A DNA stretch of 6,538 bases from Beijerinckiaceae bacterium (GCA_947380915.1 CANCSY010000178.1:1-6538); one strand, 5' to 3'. Counted from the first letter of the stretch, positions 1-5,692 are shown. Program-made: numbers and translations. The notes: generated from the sequence alone by a model not told the origin.

Positions 1-20
1 CGTTCAGGCCCCCGGCGGCC

Positions 21-57
21 AAACGCCGGGCCGGAGGTACGCCCGGCGTTTTCTTTT
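21..57 (+). terminator. Rho-independent terminator of a gene to the left
   Basis: A perfect 11-bp inverted repeat (21-31, AAACGCCGGGC, with 41-51, GCCCGGCGTTT) encloses a 9-base loop. On the plus strand it runs into a T-rich tract (TTTTCTTTT across 49-57), the classic form of an intrinsic terminator for a rightward gene whose coding part lies outside the window. Read on the minus strand the same stem is followed by only three T, so it could stop the 70-168 micro-gene only weakly. A competing 7-bp stem (11-17 with 24-30) shares the middle arm; see the findings. Confidence 0.78.
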
Positions 58-69
58 GAGGGGGCGACG

Positions 70-168
70 CTAGTTGCCCGTAGCGCCTGCTATCACGAAG
101 GCGACGAAGGCGCCGATCAGGCACATGATCAAAATGGTGAATTCCTTGCCACGCTTGCCTTCAGCCAT
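70..168 (-). CDS. Small single-span membrane protein, 32 aa, function unknown
   Basis: An ATG at 168-166 opens a 32-codon frame ending in TAG at 72-70. A strong Shine-Dalgarno sequence, GAGGAGGG, lies about 4 bases upstream (173-180 on the minus strand). The peptide has a short basic N-terminus (K5, R6, K8) and then about 20 uninterrupted hydrophobic or small residues (F10 to A29), ending TGN. This is the pattern of a one-pass inner-membrane micro-protein with its N-terminus in the cytoplasm. I do not recognise the family. It does not resemble the CydX or CcoQ sequences I know, although small respiratory-oxidase subunits have this overall shape. An FNR/FixK-like box lies about 84 bases upstream of the start, which would fit oxygen-linked expression. 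Against it are its tiny size and the lack of comparison data; the opposite-strand frame here has no membrane segment or clear function. Confidence 0.55.
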   Translation of the reverse strand: MAEGKRGKEFTILIMCLIGAFVAFVIAGATGN

Positions 169-172
169 GTCA

Positions 173-180
173 CCCTCCTC
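173..180 (-). promoter_or_regulatory. Shine-Dalgarno site of the 32-aa micro-gene
   Basis: Read on the minus strand this is GAGGAGGG, followed by TGAC and the ATG. A near-perfect ribosome binding site at proper spacing is the main argument that this very short frame is translated. Confidence 0.6.
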
Positions 181-245
181 AAGCCGAGTTTGTGTTAAAT
201 CAAATCGCGATCTCAGATACAATCACACCCCTGTCGCCGCCTGCA

Positions 246-259
246 TTGACAGAAATCAA
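246..259. promoter_or_regulatory. FNR/FixK-type box, TTGAC-N4-ATCAA
   Basis: The sequence TTGACAGAAATCAA matches 9 of the 10 defined positions of the FNR consensus TTGAT-N4-ATCAA; FnrL and FixK boxes in alphaproteobacteria are of this type. Its centre is 252.5. On the minus strand a TTGTAT hexamer at 222-217 lies where a -10 should be if the box sat at about -42, the usual class II activator position, which would serve the 32-aa gene. On the plus strand the best matching hexamer is CATAAG (286-291), so control of the antiporter is also possible but weaker. The match is seen directly; regulation by an FNR/FixK protein is inferred. Confidence 0.5.
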
Positions 260-290
260 CGCCGGTTAAATCCAAATCTAATCGACATAA

Positions 291-303
291 GTTGAATTTC
301 AAC
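291..303. promoter_or_regulatory. 13-bp perfect palindrome, possible operator
   Basis: GTTGAA and TTCAAC flank a single central T. It lies 18 bases upstream of the candidate -35 of the antiporter gene and could be a regulator site. In AT-rich DNA such a dyad can also occur by chance, and I cannot assign a regulator. Confidence 0.22.
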
Positions 304-320
304 CTGTTAAGTGCGTTTAA

Positions 321-349
321 TTTTCATTTCTAGAGCTTAAAATTATAAA
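321..349 (+). promoter_or_regulatory. Candidate sigma-70 promoter of the cation antiporter
   Basis: TTTTCA (321-326, 4 of 6) is separated by 17 bases from TATAAA (344-349, 5 of 6), predicting a start near 356 and a leader of about 100 bases. A perfect TATAAT also occurs at 363-368 but lacks a recognisable -35. Because the whole gap is AT-rich, hexamer matches are less telling here than elsewhere in the window. Confidence 0.35.
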
Positions 350-368
350 ATTATTGTTATTTTATAAT
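342..368. promoter_or_regulatory. 10-bp inverted repeat overlapping the antiporter promoter
   Basis: ATTATAAAAT (342-351) and ATTTTATAAT (359-368) are exact reverse complements separated by 7 bases. The element covers the candidate -10 and the predicted transcription start, where a repressor would act. Being all A/T, its RNA hairpin would be weak, so a protein-binding dyad is more likely than a terminator. No regulator gene is present in the window. Confidence 0.38.
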
Positions 369-446
369 CTAACTCGTTTGTATAGGATCTATCTTTACCA
401 GAAGAATTTTATTTGATTTTGGAAAGCATGCGCTAACAATCGAAAA

Positions 447-452
447 AAGGAG
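447..452 (+). promoter_or_regulatory. Shine-Dalgarno site fixing a TTG start
   Basis: AAGGAG lies 6 bases before TTG at 459-461. No ATG or GTG occurs in frame between the upstream stop (TGA, 414-416) and this TTG, and the next in-frame ATG would remove the first membrane helices. The site therefore decides the start of the antiporter. Confidence 0.75.
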
Positions 453-458
453 TTTCTT

Positions 459-2291
459 TTGGCAGGCGGCCCAATCGCACTTTCAGACACCAAGGAAGTA
501 CTTCTGTTCCTCGCTACAGCGGGGGTCGTCGTCCCCCTGTTCCGACGACTGAAGGTGAGCCCGGTCATCGGCTTTCTGGGCGCAGGCGTCTTGCTGGGCC
601 CTCACGGGCTTGGTGGCTTCTCGGACCATCCATGGCTCGACTTCTTTCAGCTTGAGAATACCCGGCGCATCGCGCAAATCGCCGAATTCGGGGTGGTCTT
701 TCTGCTGTTCATGATCGGCCTCGAACTCTCTTATGAACGCCTGACCCGCCTGCGTCGGCTGGTCTTCGGCCTCGGCGCCGCCCAGGTCCTGCTCAGCACG
801 GTTGTGCTGGGCGAAATTGCGGCGCTGATCTTTGGTCTGCCCCAGGGCGCCGCCTTGGTGGTGGGCGGGGCGCTGGCCCTGTCCTCGACAGCCATCGTCA
901 TTCCCGTGCTGGCGGAACGGCGGCGTCTGTCCACCACCGCCGGGCGCGCGGCCTTCGCGGTGCTGCTGTTCCAGGACCTGATGGTGGCGCCCCTGCTCTT
1001 CGCGGTCTCCATGGCGGGCGATCAGGGCGGGGGGACGGGCGCGGACATGCTCTTCGCCATTTTGCCCGCCATGGCGGCGCTCGCCGTGCTGGTGCTGGGT
1101 GGCAGGCTGCTGCTGCGGCCCCTTTTTCATCAGGTGGCGCTGGCGCGCTCCACCGAATTCTTCATGGCGGCCTGCCTCTTCGTGGTGATCGGCACGGGGG
1201 TGGCGAGCGCCATGAGCGGCCTGTCCATGGCTTTGGGCGCCTTCATCGCGGGGCTCTTGCTGGGCGAGACCGAATATCGCCGCGAGATCGAGGTGACGCT
1301 GGAGCCCTTCAAGGGCCTGTTGCTCGGCCTCTTCTTCGTCTCCATCGGCGTGGAGCTGGACCTGACGCAGATCGCCCGTGCGCCGGGCCTTGTGATCGGC
1401 GTTGCGCTGGGGCTGATCGCGCTCAAGGCGGCGATTCTCTTTGGTCTGGGGCGGGTCGCGGGCCTGCCTGCGCCTGCGGCGAGGGAGACCGCCCTGCTGC
1501 TCGGCCCGGGCGGCGAATTCGCCTTCGTGATGATCACCGCCGCCGTCGCCGAACGCCTGCTGCCCCCCGGCGTCGGCGCGACCCTGATCCTCTCGGTCAC
1601 GCTCTCCATGGCGGCGATTCCCCTGCTGGCCCTGCTGGGCGCGAGGCGCAGCGCGACCGAGCCGCAGGCGCTGTCCCCGGAACTGTCGGCAGCGCCGCCG
1701 CAGGAAGCGCGCAAGGGCCGCGTGATCGTGGTGGGTTATGGGCGCGTGGGGCGACTGGTTGGCGAAATGCTGGCCCGTCACCAGCTCGATTTCATCGCGG
1801 TGGATGGCGATCCCAGGCTCGTGGCGCGCGAGCGGCCGCAGGCGCGCAATCTCTACTGGGGCGACGCGACCAAGCCCGATTTCCTGCGGGCCTGCGGGCT
1901 GGAGGAGGCCAGCGCCCTCATTGTGACCATTGATCGGCCGCAACAGGCCGAGCAGGTCGTGGGGCTCGCCCGCAAGGCCCGGCCCGACATCACCATCGTC
2001 GCCCGCGCCCGCGACTCCCATCACGCCACCCAGCTTTATGCGCTGGGCGCCACCGACGCGATCCCCGAAACCATCGAGGCGAGCCTGCAATTATCTGAGG
2101 CGGCGCTGGTCGATATCGGTGTGCCCATGGGCCTGGTCATCGCCTCGATCCACGAGAAGCGCGACGAATATCGCAAGCTGCTGCAACCCGGCGGCGAAGA
2201 ACACGAACGGCGCGCCATACGCCTCTCGACCCGCGTGAAGGATATGAACCGGCGTCGCGACCCGAAGGACGCCCCTCTCGAGCCCGGTTGA
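459..2291 (+). CDS. Kef-type CPA2 monovalent cation:proton antiporter with RCK/TrkA-N domain
   Basis: This 610-residue inner-membrane protein should exchange K+ (or Na+) for H+, for pH, osmotic or electrophile-stress homeostasis. Residues 10-395 form the Na/H-exchanger membrane domain. It carries family motifs: FLLFMIGLEL (81-90), SSTAIV (142-147), FQDLMVAPLL (171-180, with the ion-binding aspartate D173), GAFIAGLLLGE (260-270), FFVSIGVELD (292-301) and PGGEFAFV (350-357). A linker (396-418) leads to a Rossmann RCK/TrkA-N domain (419-540) with VGYGRVG (425-431; glycines 426, 428 and 431), acidic residues ending strand 2 (D449, D451) and YWGDATKPDFL (466-476). The architecture and length match KefB/KefC. 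In the cytoplasmic loop the stretch equivalent to E. coli KefC HALESDIEP reads REIEVTLEP, so the gating aspartate is T280 here. No KefF/KefG-like partner gene is adjacent. Glutathione gating is therefore doubtful. The basic C-terminal 70 residues show no further domain. The start is TTG with a good ribosome site. The gene stands alone and converges on the next. Confidence 0.93.
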   Translation: MAGGPIALSDTKEVLLFLATAGVVVPLFRRLKVSPVIGFLGAGVLLGPHGLGGFSDHPWLDFFQLENTRRIAQIAEFGVVFLLFMIGLELSYERLTRLRRLVFGLGAAQVLLSTVVLGEIAALIFGLPQGAALVVGGALALSSTAIVIPVLAERRRLSTTAGRAAFAVLLFQDLMVAPLLFAVSMAGDQGGGTGADMLFAILPAMAALAVLVLGGRLLLRPLFHQVALARSTEFFMAACLFVVIGTGVASAMSGLSMALGAFIAGLLLGETEYRREIEVTLEPFKGLLLGLFFVSIGVELDLTQIARAPGLVIGVALGLIALKAAILFGLGRVAGLPAPAARETALLLGPGGEFAFVMITAAVAERLLPPGVGATLILSVTLSMAAIPLLALLGARRSATEPQALSPELSAAPPQEARKGRVIVVGYGRVGRLVGEMLARHQLDFIAVDGDPRLVARERPQARNLYWGDATKPDFLRACGLEEASALIVTIDRPQQAEQVVGLARKARPDITIVARARDSHHATQLYALGATDAIPETIEASLQLSEAALVDIGVPMGLVIASIHEKRDEYRKLLQPGGEEHERRAIRLSTRVKDMNRRRDPKDAPLEPG

Positions 2292-2324
2292 ACTTTCGGG
2301 GCGAAACGGCGCCGCCACCAGCGC

Positions 2325-4757
2325 TCACCCCCCGAACAGACGCTCCAGCGGGGTCTTCGACTGGCTCCCGCGTGGGATCGAGGCGGGGGGCAGGAGATCG
2401 TTCGATGGCTCGACCGCTTGGTCGCGCCTCGGTGCGCGCGGAGGCTGGGTCGGTATCTGGGGCTGTGCCTGCGCCTGTTGAGGCGGCGGGACGGGCGCAG
2501 AGGCAGGACGGGCGATGGGCGCGGGCGCTGCGACCGGGGCAGGCGCCGACGCTTGCGGCGCAACAGGCGCGGCGGGAATATCCGCAGGCGGGATTGGCGG
2601 CGGCGCTTGCGAGAGCGGACCAGGATCGCGCCATGGACCGCCAGGCAACGGCGCGGGCGGCGTGTTGCGCAGGGCCTCGCGCATGAAGCGGCTCCAGATG
2701 TCCACGGGCAGATTGGCGCCGGAGGCGCGCCTGGTGGGCGAGCTGTCGTCGTTGCCCAGCCAGACGCCCGCCACCAGCTGGCTCGTGTAGCCCACGAACC
2801 AGGCGTCGCGATAATCCTGGCTAGTGCCCGTCTTGCCCGCCGCCTGCCAGCCCGGCAGTTCGGCCTTGCGAGCGGTGCCGGTGAGCAGGGTTTCCTGCAA
2901 CATGGCGTTCATCATGGCCACATGCTGGGGCTCGATCACGCGGCCGAAGCTCGAGCCCTTGCGCTGATAGAGCTGCTTGCCATCGGCCCGGCGCACTTTC
3001 GTAATGATATGGGGCTGCACACCCACGCCCCCATTGGCGAAGGGCGCATAGGCGTTGACCAGCTCCAGCGGCGTGACTTCAGAGGTGCCAAGCGCGATGG
3101 AGGCGTCGGGCCGCAGATCCGAGGCCACGCCCAGCCGATGGGCTGTCGCGATCACGGTCTTGGGAGTCACTTCCAGCGCGAGCCGCACCGCCACCGTGTT
3201 GAGCGACATGGAAAGCGCGCGGGTCAGGGTCACCGGGCCCTGATATTCATGGGTCGAGTTTTCCGGCTTCCAGCCCTTCAGATTGATGGGGGCGTCTTCG
3301 CGCAGGCTGTTTGGCGTCAGGCCCTTTTCCAGCGCGCTCAGATAGACGAAGGGCTTGAAGGCGGAGCCCGGCTGTCTGCGCGCGGCCACCGCCCGGTTGA
3401 ACTGGCTCTCGGCATAATTGCGCCCGCCGATCAGCGCCTTGATCTGGCCGCTCATGTCCACGGCCACCAGCGCGCCCTGGGAGACGCCAAAGCGCGGGCC
3501 TTTTTTCGTCAGCTCATCGGTCAGGGCCAGCTCGCCCGCGCTTTGCAGGGCGCTGCTGAGGGTTGTCGTGACGATGATGTCGTCGTCGATGGCGCCGAGC
3601 GTGTCGTCGAGCACATCCATCACATAATCGGCGGCGTAGTTGATCGATCCCGCCCCGCGCGGCTGGGCCGCCTGGCCGGGATTGGCGAGGGCCAGCTTGC
3701 CCATGGTCTCGGTGATGAAGCCCTCGCGCACCATGGCCAGGATCACCTGCGTGGCCCGTTCGGCGGCGCCGTCGGGGTTGCGATTGGGCGCGAGCTTGGT
3801 GGGCGCCTTCATCAGGCCCGCCAGAATGGCCGCCTCCTGCAAGGTGGTCTCGCTGGCGCTGCGGCCGAAATATTTGCGCGCCGCCGCCTCGACCCCATAG
3901 GCGCCGGAGCCGAAATAGACGCGGTTCAGATAGAGTTCGAGAATCTGGTCCTTGGAGTAGCGATGCTCCAGCCAGACCGCGAGGATCGCCTCCTGGATCT
4001 TGCGCGAGATCGTGCGCTCCTGGGTCAGGAACAGGTTCTTGGCGAGCTGCTGGGTGATGGTGGAGCCGCCCTCCATGCCCCCGCGCTTCATCACATTGCG
4101 CAGCACCGCGCGGCCGATCCCCAGGGGATCGATTCCGGCATGGGAATAGAACCGTCGATCCTCGATGGCGACAAAGGCCTGGGGCAGATAGGGGGGCAGG
4201 TCCTTGATATGGATCGCCGCGCCGCCGGTGTCGCCACGATTGGCCAGCAGCGTGCCGTCATCTGCGTGAATGGCGATATTGGGCGGGCGCTTGGGCACGG
4301 CGAGCCGGTCGATGGGTGGCAGTTGCCCGGCATGCCAGGCCACGAGGGCGCCGAGCCCGATGACGCACCAGACCCCGAGCACCGCGCCGTAATAGACCAG
4401 CACGCCCAGAACCGAGCGGCGAGGCTTGCCTTTGGCCCTGGCTTTTTTCTGGCGTGGCGGCGGCGCCTCGTCCTCCGCATCCTCGACCGTGTCGGCAGGC
4501 GCCTTCTTGCGCGCGCGTTTTCCCGGCGCAGGCTCTTCAGGGGCCAGCTTGCGCGGCGGTCCGCCCTGTTCTTCGAAGAAGGGCTCGATGCGCACGCCGC
4601 CCTTGCGCTTGCGCATGTGGTCGGGAAGATCCTCGGGCTCGATGCGCAATTCGTCGGCGCGGGCCTTGCGAGGCGCCGCCAATTTGGGCTCGCGCTTTTT
4701 GCCGAACCAGCTCTCGCTGCCCATGGCGCCCGCTTCGTCCTCGCCGCCTCGCCGCAT
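2325..4757 (-). CDS. Bifunctional class A penicillin-binding protein (GT51 transglycosylase + transpeptidase), PBP1A family
   Basis: This 810-residue enzyme polymerises lipid II into glycan strands and cross-links peptides at the outer face of the inner membrane. Residues 1-113 are a highly charged cytoplasmic tail; about 116-141 form the membrane anchor. The GT51 domain (about 165-340) shows EDRRFYSHAGID (199-210, catalytic E199), GGSTITQQLAKN (230-241), RKIQEA (252-257) and KDQILELYLN (269-278). The transpeptidase domain (about 425-690) shows SAFK (nucleophile S465, K468), SLN (518-520) and KTGTS (642-646). All catalytic motifs are intact. The linker between domains is short, so the OB-like insert of E. 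coli PBP1a appears absent. Residues 697-785 are Pro/Ala/Gln-rich and probably disordered, ending in a charged SKTPLERLFGG. The ATG at 4757 is preferred over M12 because GGAGG lies 6 bases before it (4766-4770 on the minus strand). A CtrA-like array lies upstream. Which class A paralogue this is cannot be decided here. Confidence 0.95.
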   Translation of the reverse strand: MRRGGEDEAGAMGSESWFGKKREPKLAAPRKARADELRIEPEDLPDHMRKRKGGVRIEPFFEEQGGPPRKLAPEEPAPGKRARKKAPADTVEDAEDEAPPPRQKKARAKGKPRRSVLGVLVYYGAVLGVWCVIGLGALVAWHAGQLPPIDRLAVPKRPPNIAIHADDGTLLANRGDTGGAAIHIKDLPPYLPQAFVAIEDRRFYSHAGIDPLGIGRAVLRNVMKRGGMEGGSTITQQLAKNLFLTQERTISRKIQEAILAVWLEHRYSKDQILELYLNRVYFGSGAYGVEAAARKYFGRSASETTLQEAAILAGLMKAPTKLAPNRNPDGAAERATQVILAMVREGFITETMGKLALANPGQAAQPRGAGSINYAADYVMDVLDDTLGAIDDDIIVTTTLSSALQSAGELALTDELTKKGPRFGVSQGALVAVDMSGQIKALIGGRNYAESQFNRAVAARRQPGSAFKPFVYLSALEKGLTPNSLREDAPINLKGWKPENSTHEYQGPVTLTRALSMSLNTVAVRLALEVTPKTVIATAHRLGVASDLRPDASIALGTSEVTPLELVNAYAPFANGGVGVQPHIITKVRRADGKQLYQRKGSSFGRVIEPQHVAMMNAMLQETLLTGTARKAELPGWQAAGKTGTSQDYRDAWFVGYTSQLVAGVWLGNDDSSPTRRASGANLPVDIWSRFMREALRNTPPAPLPGGPWRDPGPLSQAPPPIPPADIPAAPVAPQASAPAPVAAPAPIARPASAPVPPPQQAQAQPQIPTQPPRAPRRDQAVEPSNDLLPPASIPRGSQSKTPLERLFGG

Positions 4758-4777
4758 GTCCGTCCTCCGGATCGCGG

Positions 4778-4783
4778 TTTATG
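4778..4783 (-). promoter_or_regulatory. Candidate -10 of the penicillin-binding protein promoter
   Basis: Read on the minus strand this is CATAAA (4 of 6 to TATAAT). It predicts a start near 4771 and a very short leader containing the GGAGG ribosome site. There is no good TTGACA at -35; instead the TTAA-N7-TTAA element occupies about -32 to -46, as expected for a promoter that depends on an activator. Confidence 0.35.
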
Positions 4784-4795
4784 CGACTCTAAATC

Positions 4796-4828
4796 GGGCC
4801 GATTAAGGGCCGGTTAAGGTCCGTTTAC
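4796..4828 (-). promoter_or_regulatory. Three tandem 11-bp units forming a CtrA-type TTAA-N7-TTAA site
   Basis: The units GGGCCGATTAA, GGGCCGGTTAA and GGTCCGTTTAC follow each other without gaps. The first two create an exact TTAA-N7-TTAA (4803-4817), the consensus of CtrA, the cell-cycle response regulator of alphaproteobacteria. On the minus strand the third unit contributes a degenerate half site (GTAA) in the same 11-base phase. The centre lies about 53 bases before the ATG of the penicillin-binding protein and would overlap its -35. The motif is seen directly; CtrA binding is inferred. Confidence 0.55.
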
Positions 4829-4845
4829 CTCTGCTTGACCAGAGC

Positions 4846-4871
4846 GGGACGCCGCTGCGATGCGGCGCCCC
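4846..4871 (-). terminator. GC-rich hairpin after the amidohydrolase gene
   Basis: Arms 4846-4855 (GGGACGCCGC) and 4862-4871 (GCGGCGCCCC) pair around a 6-base loop. On minus-strand RNA the single non-Watson-Crick position is a G-U wobble, while on plus-strand RNA it is an A-C mismatch, so the hairpin suits the minus strand. It starts about 20 bases after the TAA at 4892-4894. A second short stem (CTCTG/CAGAG, 4829-4833 with 4840-4844) follows. There is no U tract, so intrinsic termination is uncertain. Confidence 0.35.
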
Positions 4872-4891
4872 CTTTATCGCCGTCGAAACCC

Positions 4892-5590
4892 TTACTCGGC
4901 CGCTTTCGCGGGCGAGGCCATGCCATCGAGATGGGCGATCACCTCGCCCACATGCATCACGTCGGCATATTTGTGATGGAGGTCGAAGAGGTTGACCTTG
5001 TGGCTCAGCATCGAGCGGTCATAGGTGCATTCCTCGACCAGCACATTGTGGAAGCCATAGGAATAGGCGTCCACCGTGGAGGCGCGCACGCAGCCGGAGG
5101 TGCTTTCCCCGCAGATGATCAGGCTCTCCACGCCCATGCGGCGCAGGTGGGCGATGAGCGGCGTGCCGAAGAAGGCGGAGGCGCGCTCCTTGTAGATCAC
5201 GAGATCGCCGGGGTGCGGGGCGAATTCTTCCTTGATGCCATAGACATCCTCCATCTCACGGCCCATCCGCCGGTTGGTGGAATGGACCCCTGCGGTGTCG
5301 GCGTGGCGGGTGGAGTAGATCACGGGAATCCCGGCCCGGCGCGCGGCGGCGAAGAGATTCACGGTGGGCTCCACGGCCCGCCAGGCGTTCTCGCCGCAGG
5401 AGCCGGAGAATTCGCGGTTCACCTCGATGACGGGACGATTACCGCCCAGATAGGCCTTGTTGTAGAGGTCGATGGCCAGAATCGCGGGGCGCGGACCCAC
5501 ATAGAGGTCGCGGCGATAGGCGCTGTAGATTTCCAGCAACTCGTCGTTGAGGAGGTCTTTCCAGCAATAGTCTTCGAATTTGTCGGTCAT
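4892..5590 (-). CDS. Isochorismatase-fold cysteine amidohydrolase, N-carbamoylsarcosine amidase-like
   Basis: This 232-residue cytoplasmic hydrolase belongs to the isochorismatase-like superfamily, which cleaves amide, carbamoyl or ureido groups with an Asp-Lys-Cys triad. The triad is visible: D41 in LAIDLYNKAY (38-47), K134 in IYKERASAFFGTPL (132-145) and nucleophile C167 in CGESTSGCVRAS (160-171). The intervals D-K 93 and K-C 33 equal those of the Arthrobacter N-carbamoylsarcosine amidase triad (D51, K144, C177, from memory). An N-terminal extension of about 30 residues before the first strand also fits that subgroup, which includes maleamate and related ureido-acid amidases. The true substrate (carbamoylsarcosine, maleamate or another small amide) cannot be read from the sequence, and no creatinine, nicotinate or pyrimidine catabolic gene is adjacent. 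The ATG at 5590 has AGGAAAA at moderate spacing. The gene has its own promoter and operator-like palindrome upstream and is followed by a hairpin, so it is probably monocistronic. Confidence 0.87.
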   Translation of the reverse strand: MTDKFEDYCWKDLLNDELLEIYSAYRRDLYVGPRPAILAIDLYNKAYLGGNRPVIEVNREFSGSCGENAWRAVEPTVNLFAAARRAGIPVIYSTRHADTAGVHSTNRRMGREMEDVYGIKEEFAPHPGDLVIYKERASAFFGTPLIAHLRRMGVESLIICGESTSGCVRASTVDAYSYGFHNVLVEECTYDRSMLSHKVNLFDLHHKYADVMHVGEVIAHLDGMASPAKAAE

Positions 5591-5670
5591 GGAGTTTTCC
5601 TGAGGGTGTGAGGGGGAAAATTCTGCGAGGCGTCATTCTTAGCGGATGCCGCAGGACGATGACAGGGACC

Positions 5671-5684
5671 TTCTCCATGGAGAA
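5671..5684. promoter_or_regulatory. 14-bp perfect palindrome, candidate operator
   Basis: TTCTCCATGGAGAA is a perfect gapless palindrome. It falls at about +2 to +15 relative to the start predicted from the adjacent promoter, the standard place for a repressor site. It would let a substrate-responsive repressor control the amidohydrolase; the regulator is not in the window. Confidence 0.45.
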
Positions 5685-5692
5685 CGCTCCTG

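Noticed and set aside
74..295. 73-codon plus-strand frame across the micro-gene and AT-rich gap
   Set aside because: It has a non-ATG start with poor context and no membrane or domain features. It crosses the regulatory region, and the opposing 32-aa frame has far better start signals.
307..320. A second TTAA pair (TTAA-N6-TTAA) as a CtrA site for the antiporter
   Set aside because: The spacing is 6 rather than 7 bases, and TTAA is common by chance in this AT-rich stretch.
483..2090. 535-codon minus-strand open frame opposite the antiporter
   Set aside because: The translation is very rich in Gln, Gly, His and Arg without domains, and it lies fully inside a clear membrane-transporter gene; it is a GC-bias shadow.
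2418..4817. 799-codon plus-strand open frame opposite the penicillin-binding protein
   Set aside because: It is wholly antisense to a gene with all catalytic motifs intact. Its translation is rich in Gly, Arg and Ala with no recognisable domain, as expected from high-GC codon bias.
4835..5611. 258-codon plus-strand open frame opposite the amidohydrolase
   Set aside because: It is antisense to a gene with an intact catalytic triad, and its His/Gly-rich translation has no family features.
5439..5678. 79-codon minus-strand frame starting inside the palindrome
   Set aside because: It overlaps the amidohydrolase start in another frame, has no ribosome site and encodes an Arg/Pro-rich shadow peptide.
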